DNA of 20,113 nucleotides. Source: JASHVB01 sp049522565 (lineage in GTDB: Bacteria > Pseudomonadota > Alphaproteobacteria > Acetobacterales > Acetobacteraceae). The stretch covers positions 1 to 20,113 of the forward strand of contig JBEKNT010000077.1 of the NCBI GenBank assembly GCA_049522565.1, read 5' to 3'. The translations under genes and the position numbers were made by a program. The notes under the pieces are model-generated. The model was not told where the DNA came from. It saw only the letters and a list, made by a program, of their open reading frames with translations, and searched no databases. Below are positions 1 through 8,203 of the stretch, in pieces (within the stretch, counting starts at the first letter, position 1; every line of letters starts with the position of its first letter).

Positions 1-35
1 CAGAACCTCATCGCCGGACAACACCCTTCGGTCGT

Positions 36-1346
36 TTGGTCGTGCGCGGTGGACTTGCTCTCCTCGCCGCCGGGTCTTGTGCGATTGCCGCCTCTGCCGT
101 TGCCCAACCGGCGAAGGGCGCGTTCTGTGGCGGCACCTCGATCGCATGGTCGACCGACATGGCGCAATCGGCGACCGACCGTTTGGGCAACGCGGTGACA
201 TTCGGTCAGCCCAAGGCCACGCTGGACTACTCGAACGACCTGTTCGCGCTGTCACTGCTCCGGCTGGCGGAGCGCACCGGCAACACGGCGTTGCGCGACT
301 ACGGTGAAAATATTGTCGGCTCGTTCGTCGCCGCCGACGGGAGCATCAAGCAGGTTCCGCAGAACGGATTCCGGCTGGACGCAATGCCCGCCGGCCTGGT
401 GCTCATCGAGATCTACAACCGAACCCACGACGAGAAGTATCGCAAGGCCGCCGACTACATGCGCCAGCGCCTGGCAGTCCTGCCGAGGACCAGCGAAGGC
501 ACCTTCGCCTGGGCGCCGAATCAGATCTGGCTGGACGGACTGTGGATGACCGAGCCGTTCTATGCGCGCTACGCCAAGGAGTTCAATCAGCCAGCCGACT
601 TTGACGACATTCTGCAGCAATACCGCGCGGTCGCGGCGCACAGCCGCGATCCGAAGACCGGACTGTACTATCACGGCTGGGACGAACGCCACGAGCAATT
701 CTGGGCCAATCATGCGACCGGCACATCGTCGTCTTTCTGGGGGCGGTCGATCGGGTGGTTCGCGATGTCATTGGTCGATACGCTCGACTCGGTGCCGCAG
801 GATCACCCGTTGCACGCGTACCTCGTGCAATTGCTGAGCCAGCTTGCCCCCGCCCTGGTGCATTATCAGGACCCGAAGTCGGGTCTTTGGTGGGAGGTCG
901 TCGATCAGGGCGGGCGCGACGGCAATTACACCGAGGCGTCGGCATCGGCCATGTACGTCTACACGCTGGCAAAGGGTGTCAATCGCGGCTATCTGAGCGC
1001 TGACTACGCAGCGCCAGCGGTGCGCGGTTTCGCCGGCCTCGTCCGCGACAAGGTGGTCCGCGACGATCAAGGGCGCTGGAGCCTGACCAGCATCGTACGG
1101 AGTGCCGGGCTGGGTCCGCCTCCTGCGGTATGGCCGCCAGGCAGCGCACCCAGCCGACGCGATGCGGCGCCAGGTGGGCGGGACGGCTCGTTCGAGTACT
1201 ATGTGGAGCAACCAATCGTGACCGATAACCCGCATGGCCTCGGTCCGTTCATTCTTGACGGGATCGAATTGGACAAACTGGCGATTGTCACCCGTGCCGG
1301 AGCCCCTGCACAGTTCGACGCGGATTGCCGCTTCCCGAGAAATTAG
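36..1346 (+). CDS. GH105-type unsaturated glucuronyl/rhamnogalacturonyl hydrolase, secreted; 5' end uncertain
   Basis: Predicted to remove the unsaturated uronic acid left at the non-reducing end of oligosaccharides after polysaccharide lyase cleavage (GH88/GH105 fold, alpha/alpha barrel). From the TTG at 36 it has 436 residues. A signal-peptide-like segment (GGLALLAAGSCAIAASAVAQ, residues 5-24) points to export. Family landmarks are RLDAMPAG (Asp115), WLDGLWMTEPFYA (Asp167), GRSIGWFAMSLVD, GNYTEASASAMYVY, RDGSFEYYVEQPIV and HGLGPFILDGIE. Asp115 and Asp167 match the spacing of the two catalytic-site aspartates of YteR-type enzymes. The stretch between SAGLG and GRDGSFEYY is Pro/Arg-rich and longer than the few residues I expect there. 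The frame is open to the left edge of the window (back to base 3) and no good ribosome site precedes 36, so the true start may lie outside. No lyase or other pectin gene is adjacent. Family assignment is firm; exact substrate is unknown. Confidence 0.85.
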   Translation: MVVRGGLALLAAGSCAIAASAVAQPAKGAFCGGTSIAWSTDMAQSATDRLGNAVTFGQPKATLDYSNDLFALSLLRLAERTGNTALRDYGENIVGSFVAADGSIKQVPQNGFRLDAMPAGLVLIEIYNRTHDEKYRKAADYMRQRLAVLPRTSEGTFAWAPNQIWLDGLWMTEPFYARYAKEFNQPADFDDILQQYRAVAAHSRDPKTGLYYHGWDERHEQFWANHATGTSSSFWGRSIGWFAMSLVDTLDSVPQDHPLHAYLVQLLSQLAPALVHYQDPKSGLWWEVVDQGGRDGNYTEASASAMYVYTLAKGVNRGYLSADYAAPAVRGFAGLVRDKVVRDDQGRWSLTSIVRSAGLGPPPAVWPPGSAPSRRDAAPGGRDGSFEYYVEQPIVTDNPHGLGPFILDGIELDKLAIVTRAGAPAQFDADCRFPRN

Positions 1347-1417
1347 TCGTTGGTTGGATTTTATGCGGCAACCAAGGTCGCGCTCCGCAGCGCACAGGTG
1401 AATGGAGTGCTGTCGCC

Positions 1418-2308
1418 ATGCCGCATGTGACCACCGACGACGGGGTCCGCCTCTACTACGAGGAATGCGGCCAGGGCGACCCGATTCTGTTCGTACACGA
1501 GTTCGGCGGCCATCACCTCAGTTGGGAGCCGCAGCTCCGTTATTTCGCGCGGCGCTATCGCTGCGTCACTTATGCTGCCCGCGGCTGGCCGCCATCGGAC
1601 GTGCCGGACTCGGTCGAGGCCTATTCGCAGGCGCGCGCTGCCGACGATGCCGCCGCCGTGCTGCGCGGGCTGTCGATCGCCAGGGCGCATGTGGTCGGGT
1701 TGTCGATGGGCGCCACCGCCGCGATCGAGTTCGGCATCCGGCATCCCGATCGGGCGCTGTCGCTGCTCGCTGCGGCGTGTGGCAGCGGCGCCGCCACCGA
1801 TCCGGCGCAGAAGCAGAAGTTCCACGACGACTGCATGGCGTTCGCGGCGCGCATCGATCGCGAGGGGATGCCGGCGATGGCCGAACTCTATTGCGCCGGT
1901 TCTGCCCGGGTGCAGTACCGCGAGAAGGACCCGCGCGGCTGGGCGGAATTCAAGGCCCAGTTTGCCGCCGGCTCGACGCCGGGACACGCGATGACCATGC
2001 GCGGCGTGCAGGCACCGCGCGTGCCGCTGTTCGAGCGCCAGGCGGAGCTGAACGCGCTTCCGGTGCCGGTGCTGGTGATCGCTGGCGACGAGGACGATTC
2101 GACGCTCGATCTGGCGCTGTTCCTGAAGCGCAACATCCCCGGCTGCGGCCTGCTGATGCTGCCGCAGACCGGCCATACCATAAACCTCGAGGAGCCCGCG
2201 GCGTTCAACGCGGCCATGCAGGATTTTCTCCACGCGGTGGAGCATGGACGCTGGCATCGCCGCGATCTCAGCCGGCCCGGCTATCTGCTGGTGCCGAAGC
2301 AGCCGTAG
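1418..2308 (+). CDS. alpha/beta hydrolase
   Basis: A 296-residue alpha/beta-hydrolase-fold enzyme, probably cytoplasmic (no signal peptide), likely an esterase or C-C/epoxide-type hydrolase of unknown substrate. The nucleophile elbow is GLSMG with Ser96. The acid is likely Asp224 (VIAGDEDDS) and the base His253 (TGHTINLEEP), in the usual order and spacing. The oxyanion-loop segment reads HEFGG where most relatives have HGFGG. The ATG at 1418 was chosen because GGAG (1404-1407) lies 10 nt upstream and the protein then begins directly with the typical beta-strand segment (TTDDGVRLYYEECG). The open frame extends back to 1325 but would overlap the preceding gene. It lies 71 nt after the GH105-type gene on the same strand, so co-transcription is possible. 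Confidence 0.85.
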   Translation: MPHVTTDDGVRLYYEECGQGDPILFVHEFGGHHLSWEPQLRYFARRYRCVTYAARGWPPSDVPDSVEAYSQARAADDAAAVLRGLSIARAHVVGLSMGATAAIEFGIRHPDRALSLLAAACGSGAATDPAQKQKFHDDCMAFAARIDREGMPAMAELYCAGSARVQYREKDPRGWAEFKAQFAAGSTPGHAMTMRGVQAPRVPLFERQAELNALPVPVLVIAGDEDDSTLDLALFLKRNIPGCGLLMLPQTGHTINLEEPAAFNAAMQDFLHAVEHGRWHRRDLSRPGYLLVPKQP

Positions 2309-2430
2309 GGCGACGCACTCCATTGCCGTCAGATGCGGGCCGGCCAATCAGCGGGACCCGGATGCAGCTTGCCGAGTTTTAACCGGCCGGCCCTGTGCAT
2401 CTCTGCCGCCGTGGGTTAATCGGGCACCGC

Positions 2431-4149
2431 ATGGAACCGGGGCAAGGCAAGGCGGCCGCGCGTGCGTGGTTGCGCAATGAACAACGCGCGGGCAGCCGCG
2501 CGGCGCGTCCCGTGCTGTTGCTATCGCTGCTCGGCACCGTGCTGGCGGTTGGCCAGGCATGGTGCATCGCCTTCCTGCTGGCCGAGGCGCTGACCCGCCA
2601 CCCGACACCGGGGCTCGCCGCCGGCGTTGAACCGGGGGGCAGCACGATCCCGCTGCTGCTGGGCTTTGCCGTCGCCGCGCTGCTGCGCGCCGGGCTGACC
2701 TATGCCACCGAGGCCGCCGCCTTCAACGCCGGCGCCGCCTCCCGCCGCCGGCTGCGCAGCGACGCACTGACGCGGCTGCTGCACGCCGGCCCCTCGCTGC
2801 TGCGCAACCGCCACTCCGGCGACCTGGCCGCCATCGTGGTGGACCGGGTGGAGGCACTGCACGGGCTCTACGCAAGCTGGATCCCCGCCGCAAGCTTCGC
2901 CGTCGCCGGCCCGGCCCTGGTCCTGCTGACGGCGCTCTGGGCGGACCCGTTCGCCGCCCTGGTGCTGCTGCTGGCCGGCGTGCTCGTGCCGGTCGGCATG
3001 GCTGTGGCCGGCATCGGCGCCGCAGCCGCCTCGCGCCACCAGTTCCTGGCCCTGGCGCGGTTGCAGGCGCGCTTCCTCGACCGGGTTCGCGGCATCGCCA
3101 CCATCGTCTTGCTCGGCCGCGCCGAAGCCGAAGCGCAAGCGCTGGCCGCCGCTGCCGACGAACTGCGCGTCCGCACCATGCGGGTGCTGCGCGTGGCGTT
3201 CCTGTCCTCCGCCGCGCTGGACCTGGCCGCCGCCGCCGCCCTGGTCGTGCTGGCGATCCGCTATGGCCTGGCGCTGCTGGCTAGCCGCCTGGACCAGCCC
3301 GGCCTGGCGCTGTTCGTCCTGCTGCTGGTGCCGGAGTTCTTCGCCCCGCTACGGACCTTCGCCGCCGCCTACCAGGACCGGCTGCACGCCACCGGCGCCG
3401 CCGAGTCGCTGATCGACCTGCCGCCCGCCCCGCCTCCCGTCCCGGCGCGCGAGGTGCGCACCGTCGCCGCCCAGGGGGTGACCGTGGCGTTCGAGAATGT
3501 GCGACTGACCTGGGACCCCTCGCGCGGCCCCGCCCTGGACGGCGTGTCGTTCCGCATCCCCGCCGGCGAGACGCTGGTGCTCGCCGGTCCGTCCGGCGCC
3601 GGCAAGTCCTCCTGCATCGAGATTCTGCTCGGCTTCGTCCGCCCCGATAGCGGCCGGGTGACGATCAACGGCGCCGACATCGCCGACCTGGTGCCGCAGG
3701 CGCTATCCCGCCTGACCGCCTGGATCGGCCAGCGTCCGGTGCTGTTCGCCGGCAGCATCCGCGACAACATCCGCTTCGCCCGGCCGGAGGCGACCGACGA
3801 CGAAGTGGCCGAGGCCGCCCGCAACGCCCGCGTGGCCGAGTTCGCCGCTGCCCTGCCGGACGGGCTGGACACGCCGGTCGGCGAAGGCGGCTACGGCCTG
3901 TCCGGTGGGCAGGCGCAGCGCGTGGCGATCGCCCGGGCGTTCCTCAAGAACGCGCCCCTGCTGCTGCTGGACGAGCCCACCGCGCATCTGGACCCCGTGA
4001 CCGAGGCGGAGGTGCTGGACAGCCTGCGCCGCCTGGCGCTGGGCCGCACGGTGCTGCTGGCCAGCCACTCCGCCGCCGCGCACGGTTTCGGCGGCCGCCG
4101 GCTGGACATCCGCGAGGGCCGAGCGATGCCGGCGAGGGGCGCGGCGTAA
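2431..4149 (+). CDS. cydD: ABC half-transporter, CydD-type (thiol reductant exporter subunit)
   Basis: A 572-residue fusion of a six-helix membrane domain (about residues 1-310) and an ATPase domain (about 350-570). The ATPase signatures are all intact: Walker A GPSGAGKSS (about 385-393), Q-loop WIGQRPVLF (about 431), signature LSGGQAQR (about 490), Walker B LLLLDEPTAHLD (about 510) and a switch His in LLASHS. The order and wording, including RVLRVAFLSSAALDL, LVPEFFAPLRTFAAAYQDR, DGLDTPVGEGG and the DEPTAHLD ending, match CydD. CydD pairs with CydC to export cysteine/glutathione to the periplasm for assembly of cytochrome bd and c. No cydC, cydA or cydB lies in the window; the next gene is an MFS permease. 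The ATG at 2431 is preferred over a GTG at 2395 because the upstream 12 codons look non-coding; neither has a clear ribosome site. Could instead be a homodimeric exporter of the same subfamily. Confidence 0.8.
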   Translation: MEPGQGKAAARAWLRNEQRAGSRAARPVLLLSLLGTVLAVGQAWCIAFLLAEALTRHPTPGLAAGVEPGGSTIPLLLGFAVAALLRAGLTYATEAAAFNAGAASRRRLRSDALTRLLHAGPSLLRNRHSGDLAAIVVDRVEALHGLYASWIPAASFAVAGPALVLLTALWADPFAALVLLLAGVLVPVGMAVAGIGAAAASRHQFLALARLQARFLDRVRGIATIVLLGRAEAEAQALAAAADELRVRTMRVLRVAFLSSAALDLAAAAALVVLAIRYGLALLASRLDQPGLALFVLLLVPEFFAPLRTFAAAYQDRLHATGAAESLIDLPPAPPPVPAREVRTVAAQGVTVAFENVRLTWDPSRGPALDGVSFRIPAGETLVLAGPSGAGKSSCIEILLGFVRPDSGRVTINGADIADLVPQALSRLTAWIGQRPVLFAGSIRDNIRFARPEATDDEVAEAARNARVAEFAAALPDGLDTPVGEGGYGLSGGQAQRVAIARAFLKNAPLLLLDEPTAHLDPVTEAEVLDSLRRLALGRTVLLASHSAAAHGFGGRRLDIREGRAMPARGAA

Positions 4150-4153
4150 CAAG

Positions 4154-4176
4154 CCTCTCCCGCTACGCGGAAGAGG
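4154..4176 (+). terminator. hairpin after cydD, possible terminator
   Basis: CCTCTCCCGC (4154-4163) and GCGGAAGAGG (4167-4176) form a 10-bp stem with one mismatch and a 3-nt loop, 5 nt after the cydD stop. No U-tract follows, so this is either a weak terminator or a dispersed hairpin. The same stem family recurs at 13297-13320. Confidence 0.45.
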
Positions 4177-4612
4177 TCGTGGTGCGCAGCACCGAGTGTG
4201 AGGCTGGTCGGGTCGCCCCGCAGCATTTCCTCTGCCACTCTCGCCGAAGCGTGCCATCCACTCACACACCACAATCTCGCATCGGGCGCTTCGCCACGGA
4301 CGACCGACCCGGTAGGCGCGCGAAATCGCCGCGTATCAGAAGCACCGCACCAAGCGTTTGCGGCGGGAGCATGCTTTCGGCAGCGCGTTGACCCAGCTTC
4401 GTTGATCCAGGTGTTGGTAGCGCCCAATTGCTTCGATACTCGCGCTACACGCCTGGTGGCCCAAGGCGTGCTGACCATAAGCATGGCGCGCCTGCGCCTT
4501 TCGGCCCATAAGGCGAGCGAGTAGATATTCGTTGACATGGCCGAACGGCGCCGCAGGCAACGGCAGGTCGCGTTCGACGATTTTCGCAATAACGCCTTTC
4601 GGGAGGGCGCCG
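4177..4612. other. long intergenic gap with no convincing gene
   Basis: About 440 nt without a supportable gene. Open frames exist on both strands but have no ribosome sites and no recognised homology. A second small palindrome (GGTGCGCAGCACC) lies near 4181-4193. On the minus strand, about 4336-4540, one frame carries ALGHQACSASIEAIGRYQHL, which vaguely recalls the GH...Y end of tyrosine recombinases. The spacing from GH to Tyr is about four residues too long and the frame stops soon after, so at most this is a decayed remnant. The end of the gap carries the ribosome site of the MFS gene (GGGAGG, 4601-4606). Confidence 0.4.
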
Positions 4613-5914
4613 ATGGACGCATCCGTGGCGGCAAACCTGGAGCAGATCACCCTGCGCAAGGTCTATCTGCGCCTGATTCCCTATTCCTTCGTGCTCTACA
4701 TCCTCTGCTACGTCGACCGCATCAATGTCAGCTTCGCGGCGCTGACGATGAATCGCGATATCGGCCTCACCGCCCATATCTACGGCCTGACCGCCGGCGC
4801 GTTCTTTTGGGGCTATTGCCTGCTCGAGGTCCCTTCCAACATCATCCTGCAAAAGGTGGGCGCGCGGATCTGGATCGCCCGCATCATGATCTCCTGGGGA
4901 GTGTTGTCCGCGGCGACCGCCCTGGTCACCGGCCCAGTCAGCTTCTTCATCGTTCGCGTGCTGCTTGGCGCGGCCGAGGCCGGTCTGTTCCCCGGCCTGA
5001 TGGTATATTTCTATCGCTGGTTCCCGCAGCGCCACCGCGGCCGGGTCGTCGGCTGGTTCCTGACCAGCCTGCCGCTGGCCACCGTGATCGGTGCGCCGCT
5101 GTCCACGGCGTTCCTCCAACTGGATGGCATCGCCGGGCTGCACGGCTGGCAATGGATGTTTCTGTGCGAGGGCATGTCCACCGCCCTGGTCGGTGTCTCC
5201 GTCCTGTTCCTGCTGCGCGAGCACCCGCGCGACGCACGTTGGCTGAAACCGGAGGAGCGAGCCTGGCTGGAGGCTGAACTGGCGAGCGAGACGCAGGAGA
5301 TCGAAACCGTGCGCGTCTACTCGGTGCTTGCGGCGATGGCGAACCCGCGCGTGCTGGCGCTGTCGCTCTTGCTCGGCGGCATGACCATGGCAGCCATCGG
5401 GCTGATCCTGTTCCTGCCGCAGATATTGAAGAGCACCGGCGTGTCGAACACCGAGGCGGGATTGCTCACTGCGATACCCTATGTGTTCGGCACGATCGCC
5501 ATGGTCGTGTGCGGCCACATCTCCGACCGCACCAACGACCGCATCTGGATTCTGGTCGTCACCTGCGGCTGCGCCACGATCGGCCTCGTGCTGGCGGGGA
5601 TGCTGCACGGCAGCCTCTGGGCGCTGGCGGCGTTCTCGCTGGCCACCATCGGCATCTACGGCGTGAAGGCGCCGCTCTGGCCGCTGCCTTCCAGCTTCCT
5701 GACCGGTCCGGCCCTGGCGGCGGCCGTGGCGCTGATCAACTCGCTGAGCAACGTGTTCAGCTACCTTGGCCCGATCGCGGTCGGCTATGCCAAGGACGCC
5801 ACCGGCAACTTCGAGGCAGGGATCTACGTGCTTGCCGCGGCGGCTCTGGTCGCGACCCTGACTGCGCTGGGCTACGGGCTGTGGATGCCGCGCGGTGTGG
5901 CGCGCGTGGCGTGA
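4613..5914 (+). CDS. MFS transporter, anion:cation symporter (ACS) type
   Basis: A 433-residue integral membrane permease of the major facilitator superfamily with about 12 hydrophobic segments. The N-terminal half has the ACS-type signatures YVDRINVSFAALTMNRDIGL, GAFFWGYCLLEVPSNIILQK, ISWGVLSAATALV and LLGAAEAGLFPGLMVYFYRWF. A central cytoplasmic loop (about residues 205-240, rich in Glu and Arg) separates the two halves. Known ACS carriers take up organic anions such as tartrate, phthalate, galactonate or hexuronates with protons; which one applies here cannot be read from the sequence. ATG 4613 is chosen because GGGAGG ends 6 nt upstream; an open extension to 4532 lacks this. The GH105-type gene about 3 kb upstream makes a sugar-acid substrate plausible but unproven. 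It converges with the minus-strand broken gene beginning 11 nt after its stop. Confidence 0.85.
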   Translation: MDASVAANLEQITLRKVYLRLIPYSFVLYILCYVDRINVSFAALTMNRDIGLTAHIYGLTAGAFFWGYCLLEVPSNIILQKVGARIWIARIMISWGVLSAATALVTGPVSFFIVRVLLGAAEAGLFPGLMVYFYRWFPQRHRGRVVGWFLTSLPLATVIGAPLSTAFLQLDGIAGLHGWQWMFLCEGMSTALVGVSVLFLLREHPRDARWLKPEERAWLEAELASETQEIETVRVYSVLAAMANPRVLALSLLLGGMTMAAIGLILFLPQILKSTGVSNTEAGLLTAIPYVFGTIAMVVCGHISDRTNDRIWILVVTCGCATIGLVLAGMLHGSLWALAAFSLATIGIYGVKAPLWPLPSSFLTGPALAAAVALINSLSNVFSYLGPIAVGYAKDATGNFEAGIYVLAAAALVATLTALGYGLWMPRGVARVA

Positions 5915-5924
5915 GGCCAGGTCG

Positions 5925-6208
5925 TCAATGCACCGGTGCGGAGATGCAGTGCCTGGTGCGTGGTGTTCCACCTCCCTGTCCCGCGGAGTGGATGTTGCGG
6001 CCGTCGGTCACTCCTTGATCTGGCCCGCGGGACACGTTCCGTCGTCAACCAGGACAACCTCGCTGGCTGGCAATACCCCGGCCGCCGGCTCCTTAGCCAG
6101 GACCCAGGGTCCCGGATCGGCGGCGGCAGCCGACACAATGAACAACGCTCCGACACACGCCGCGGCACGGAAATCCCGATGCAGCGAGGCCACGGACCTG
6201 ACAGCCAA
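5925..6208 (-). pseudogene. small secreted protein with a single-base frameshift (DUF6719-like)
   Basis: Reading down the minus strand from 6208 gives 66 residues: a hydrophobic export-like stretch (AACVGALFIVSAAAA), then PASEVVLVDDGTCPAGQIKE, then TGA at 6008-6010. If one base is restored at about 6010-6014, the protein continues as VTDGRNIHSAGQ...RTRHCISAPVH to a TGA at 5925-5927, about 94 residues in all. From memory, small alphaproteobacterial secreted proteins with a DDGxCPxGQIKEVTGG core and an Arg/Cys end (DUF6719-type) look just like the restored product. The restored Lys-Glu-Val-Thr join supports a lost G. No canonical slippery heptamer is present. Start is TTG 6208, directly after the ompA-like stop, or GTG 6193. 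It is probably co-transcribed with the ompA-like gene. Confidence 0.6.
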
Positions 6209-7402
6209 TCAGGCCTTGACCAGCTCGACCCGGCGGTTCTTCGCCCGGCCATCTTCCGCATCGTTCGAGGCGATCGGCTTGTCCGGGCCGTAGCCGGCCG
6301 ACTGCAACCGCGATCCGTTGATACCGGCGGCGGTAACCGCGGCCACCACGGAGGCCGCGCGTGCCTGCGACAACTTCACATTGTAGTCGTGCCCGCCGAT
6401 GTTGTCGGTATAGCCGTCGATCGACACTTTCAAGTCCGGGTTGTGCTTCAGCAGCTCGACGATCTGCGCTATGATCGGCTGCGCGTCGGGCTTCAGCGTC
6501 GCCTTGTCGAAGTCGAAATTGACGTAGAGGGCGATGTGCCCCTCCTTGTCCAGCTTGTCCTTCATGGCATCCGCGGTGGGCGGCTGGACCGTCAGCTTGA
6601 ACGGCTTTTCCTCTACTGCGATGACCTGGCCCGAGTCGACGAACAGCCAGATGGTCTTGCCATTGTCGTCGAGGCGGGCGGTGATGTTGTCCTGGTCCGG
6701 AATGTCGCGCAGGAATTGCGCATGCAGGTCGGTCAGTGCTGCGCGGTAATTCGCCATGATCTCGTGCGGCGTGATCTCACGTTCCGGCGCCTTGGCCGGC
6801 GGTTGATAGCCGACGCTATAAAGCGCGCCGCGAATCGCGACGGCGCCATCCTCGGTCGGAAAACTGTGCTCGTCGAAATTCTTCTTGGTCGGCGTCTGCG
6901 CGACGAAGCCGGGCATGTGACCGAGCAATCGATAGTCGTTGCCACTGGGCGGCAGCAGGGTGCGCTTGAAGGGTTCCACCTCGACCACGCGGATGAGGTA
7001 GCTGTCGTCGCGGGTCGCGTTCAGGTTCAGCCAGTATTCCTTGCCGTCCTTGGTCAGATGGCCAACCACATAGCCCTTGTCGTCCCGCATGATCTCGGCG
7101 CCCAGTTGCTCCCACGACTCCTTGTAGTTCTCCGAGATCTCGAGGGCGCTGCCGTCGGTCTTGCCTTTGTTCTCATCGTAGCTTTGGGTGCAGACGACAC
7201 CCTCCGGCGTGACGTCCTTGGCGTTGCCGTCCTGGGTGAAGGAAAACTTCCGTATGCCCCAGTTCTCCCAATCGGGTTTGGCTCCGGCGGTGTAATCGGG
7301 CATGGCGCCGGAGAACGGGCAATCCTTGAACGCCGCCGCCTGCGCCGCGCCGGCCGCCAGCATTGCGGCAAATCCGAGCATCAGGACCCGAACGAGTCTC
7401 AT
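6209..7402 (-). CDS. OmpA-family outer membrane/peptidoglycan-associated protein
   Basis: A 397-residue exported protein. Signal peptide MRLVRVLMLGFAAMLAAGAA with likely cleavage after AQA (about residue 22-23); no lipobox. The C-terminal OmpA-like domain (about 288-397) has YVNFDFDKATLKPDA, SIDGYTDNIG (Asp of the diaminopimelate-binding pocket) and NRRVEL (Arg), so it should bind peptidoglycan in the periplasm. Residues about 85-278 hold two related copies of a roughly 65-residue module: EISENY...KEYWLNLN...VVEVEPFKRTLLPP and EIMANY...KTIWLFVD...AVEEKPFKLTVQPP. The arrangement resembles DUF4892-OmpA proteins. Start ATG at 7402 has GGGGAGG just upstream (on the minus strand); the much longer open frame upstream is the shadow of the divergent cupin gene. 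The broken small gene follows directly. Confidence 0.85.
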   Translation of the reverse strand: MRLVRVLMLGFAAMLAAGAAQAAAFKDCPFSGAMPDYTAGAKPDWENWGIRKFSFTQDGNAKDVTPEGVVCTQSYDENKGKTDGSALEISENYKESWEQLGAEIMRDDKGYVVGHLTKDGKEYWLNLNATRDDSYLIRVVEVEPFKRTLLPPSGNDYRLLGHMPGFVAQTPTKKNFDEHSFPTEDGAVAIRGALYSVGYQPPAKAPEREITPHEIMANYRAALTDLHAQFLRDIPDQDNITARLDDNGKTIWLFVDSGQVIAVEEKPFKLTVQPPTADAMKDKLDKEGHIALYVNFDFDKATLKPDAQPIIAQIVELLKHNPDLKVSIDGYTDNIGGHDYNVKLSQARAASVVAAVTAAGINGSRLQSAGYGPDKPIASNDAEDGRAKNRRVELVKA

Positions 7403-7510
7403 CCACGCCTCCCCTATCAAGGTAGTTCTGGTAGCTGAACGTTGCAGCAAGACGGACTTCGCCCGACGCTTCCTGGATGCACGATCCACCATTGACCCGG
7501 CGATAGCGTA

Positions 7511-7546
7511 GGGCAACGGTCGGCCTTGGCAATGGGCAACGATCGG
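7511..7546. promoter_or_regulatory. imperfect direct repeat between divergent genes
   Basis: GGGCAACGGTCGG (7511-7523) recurs as GGGCAACGATCGG (7534-7546), 12 of 13 identical and 23 nt apart, near two helical turns. It lies in the 258-nt region between the divergent ompA-like and cupin genes. This could be a pair of operator half-sites; no promoter could be assigned confidently, and chance is possible in GC-rich DNA. Confidence 0.25.
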
Positions 7547-7660
7547 AACCGGCCGGGTTGCCGCGTTCACCGCCGAGGGACATGTGCGGAACCGTTGATA
7601 GTCGCATCGCACCCGGGGCAAGCTGGATGCGTCCAGCCAGCCACTGAGGAGGCAACAACC

Positions 7661-8203
7661 GTGTTCGACCTCGACCAGTTCATCGCCGATCTCCGCGCCA
7701 CGCTCGCCGAGCGGTCCCGCCAGGCCATGCAGGAGGTCGTGGCCCGGGCCGTCTCCGACCCCGCCTCCTTGCGCCGCCAACTCGGCGAGCCGGACAGGGC
7801 CGGGATCAAGGTGCTGCATAGTGCCCCCGACCTCACAATCATCGACGTGCTCTGGGGACCGCACCAGGTCACGTTTCCGCACAACCATCTGCTCTCGGCG
7901 GTGATCGGCATGTATGGCGGGCGGGAGGACAACATGTTCTGGCGCCGCGTTCCGAACCCGGCGAAATACCAGATCGAGGCCGCTGGGGGCACCGCGCTGG
8001 GCACCGGCGATGTGACGATCCTGGGTCGCGACGTGATCCACTCCGTGGTCAATCCGCTGACAAAGATCAGTGGTGCCATCCACGTCTATGACGGGGATTT
8101 CCTCGCCATCAAGCGCAGCATGTGGGATGCGGAGACGTTGGAGGAGCAGCCTTACGACATCAAGGCGGTGGCGCAAGGGATGCCGGTGCAGGCGGCGCAG
8201 TAA
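7661..8203 (+). CDS. cysteine dioxygenase-like cupin metalloprotein
   Basis: A 180-residue single-domain cupin resembling thiol dioxygenases (cysteine/3-mercaptopropionate dioxygenase superfamily, COG5553-like as recalled). Iron ligands are likely His74 and His76 (TFPHNHLLSAVIGMYGG) and His127 (GRDVIHSVVNP). The second-shell His141 and Tyr143 (AIHVYDGDF) match the Ser-His-Tyr region of these enzymes, with Ala at the Ser position. The position of the Cys used for the Cys-Tyr crosslink in mammalian enzymes is not Cys, as in many bacterial relatives. No signal peptide, so cytoplasmic. GTG 7661 is chosen because GAGGAGG (7646-7652) lies 8 nt upstream; an open frame back to 7526 lacks a ribosome site and looks non-coding. 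Likely a single-gene transcript; substrate is not determinable. Confidence 0.8.
   Translation: MFDLDQFIADLRATLAERSRQAMQEVVARAVSDPASLRRQLGEPDRAGIKVLHSAPDLTIIDVLWGPHQVTFPHNHLLSAVIGMYGGREDNMFWRRVPNPAKYQIEAAGGTALGTGDVTILGRDVIHSVVNPLTKISGAIHVYDGDFLAIKRSMWDAETLEEQPYDIKAVAQGMPVQAAQ

Noticed and set aside
4336..4540. Minus-strand frame with ALGHQACSASIEAIGRYQHL, resembling a tyrosine recombinase C-terminus.
   Set aside because: The distance from GH to Tyr is too long, no upstream HxLR-type motif is visible in the same frame, there is no ribosome site, and no flanking att-like repeats were seen.
5936..7438. 500-codon plus-strand open frame opposite the OmpA-like gene.
   Set aside because: Antisense shadow; the minus strand has a signal peptide, ribosome site and OmpA domain.
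7403..8176. Minus-strand extension of the OmpA-like frame to 655 residues.
   Set aside because: It overlaps the cupin gene antisense; the signal peptide and ribosome site at 7402 mark the true start.
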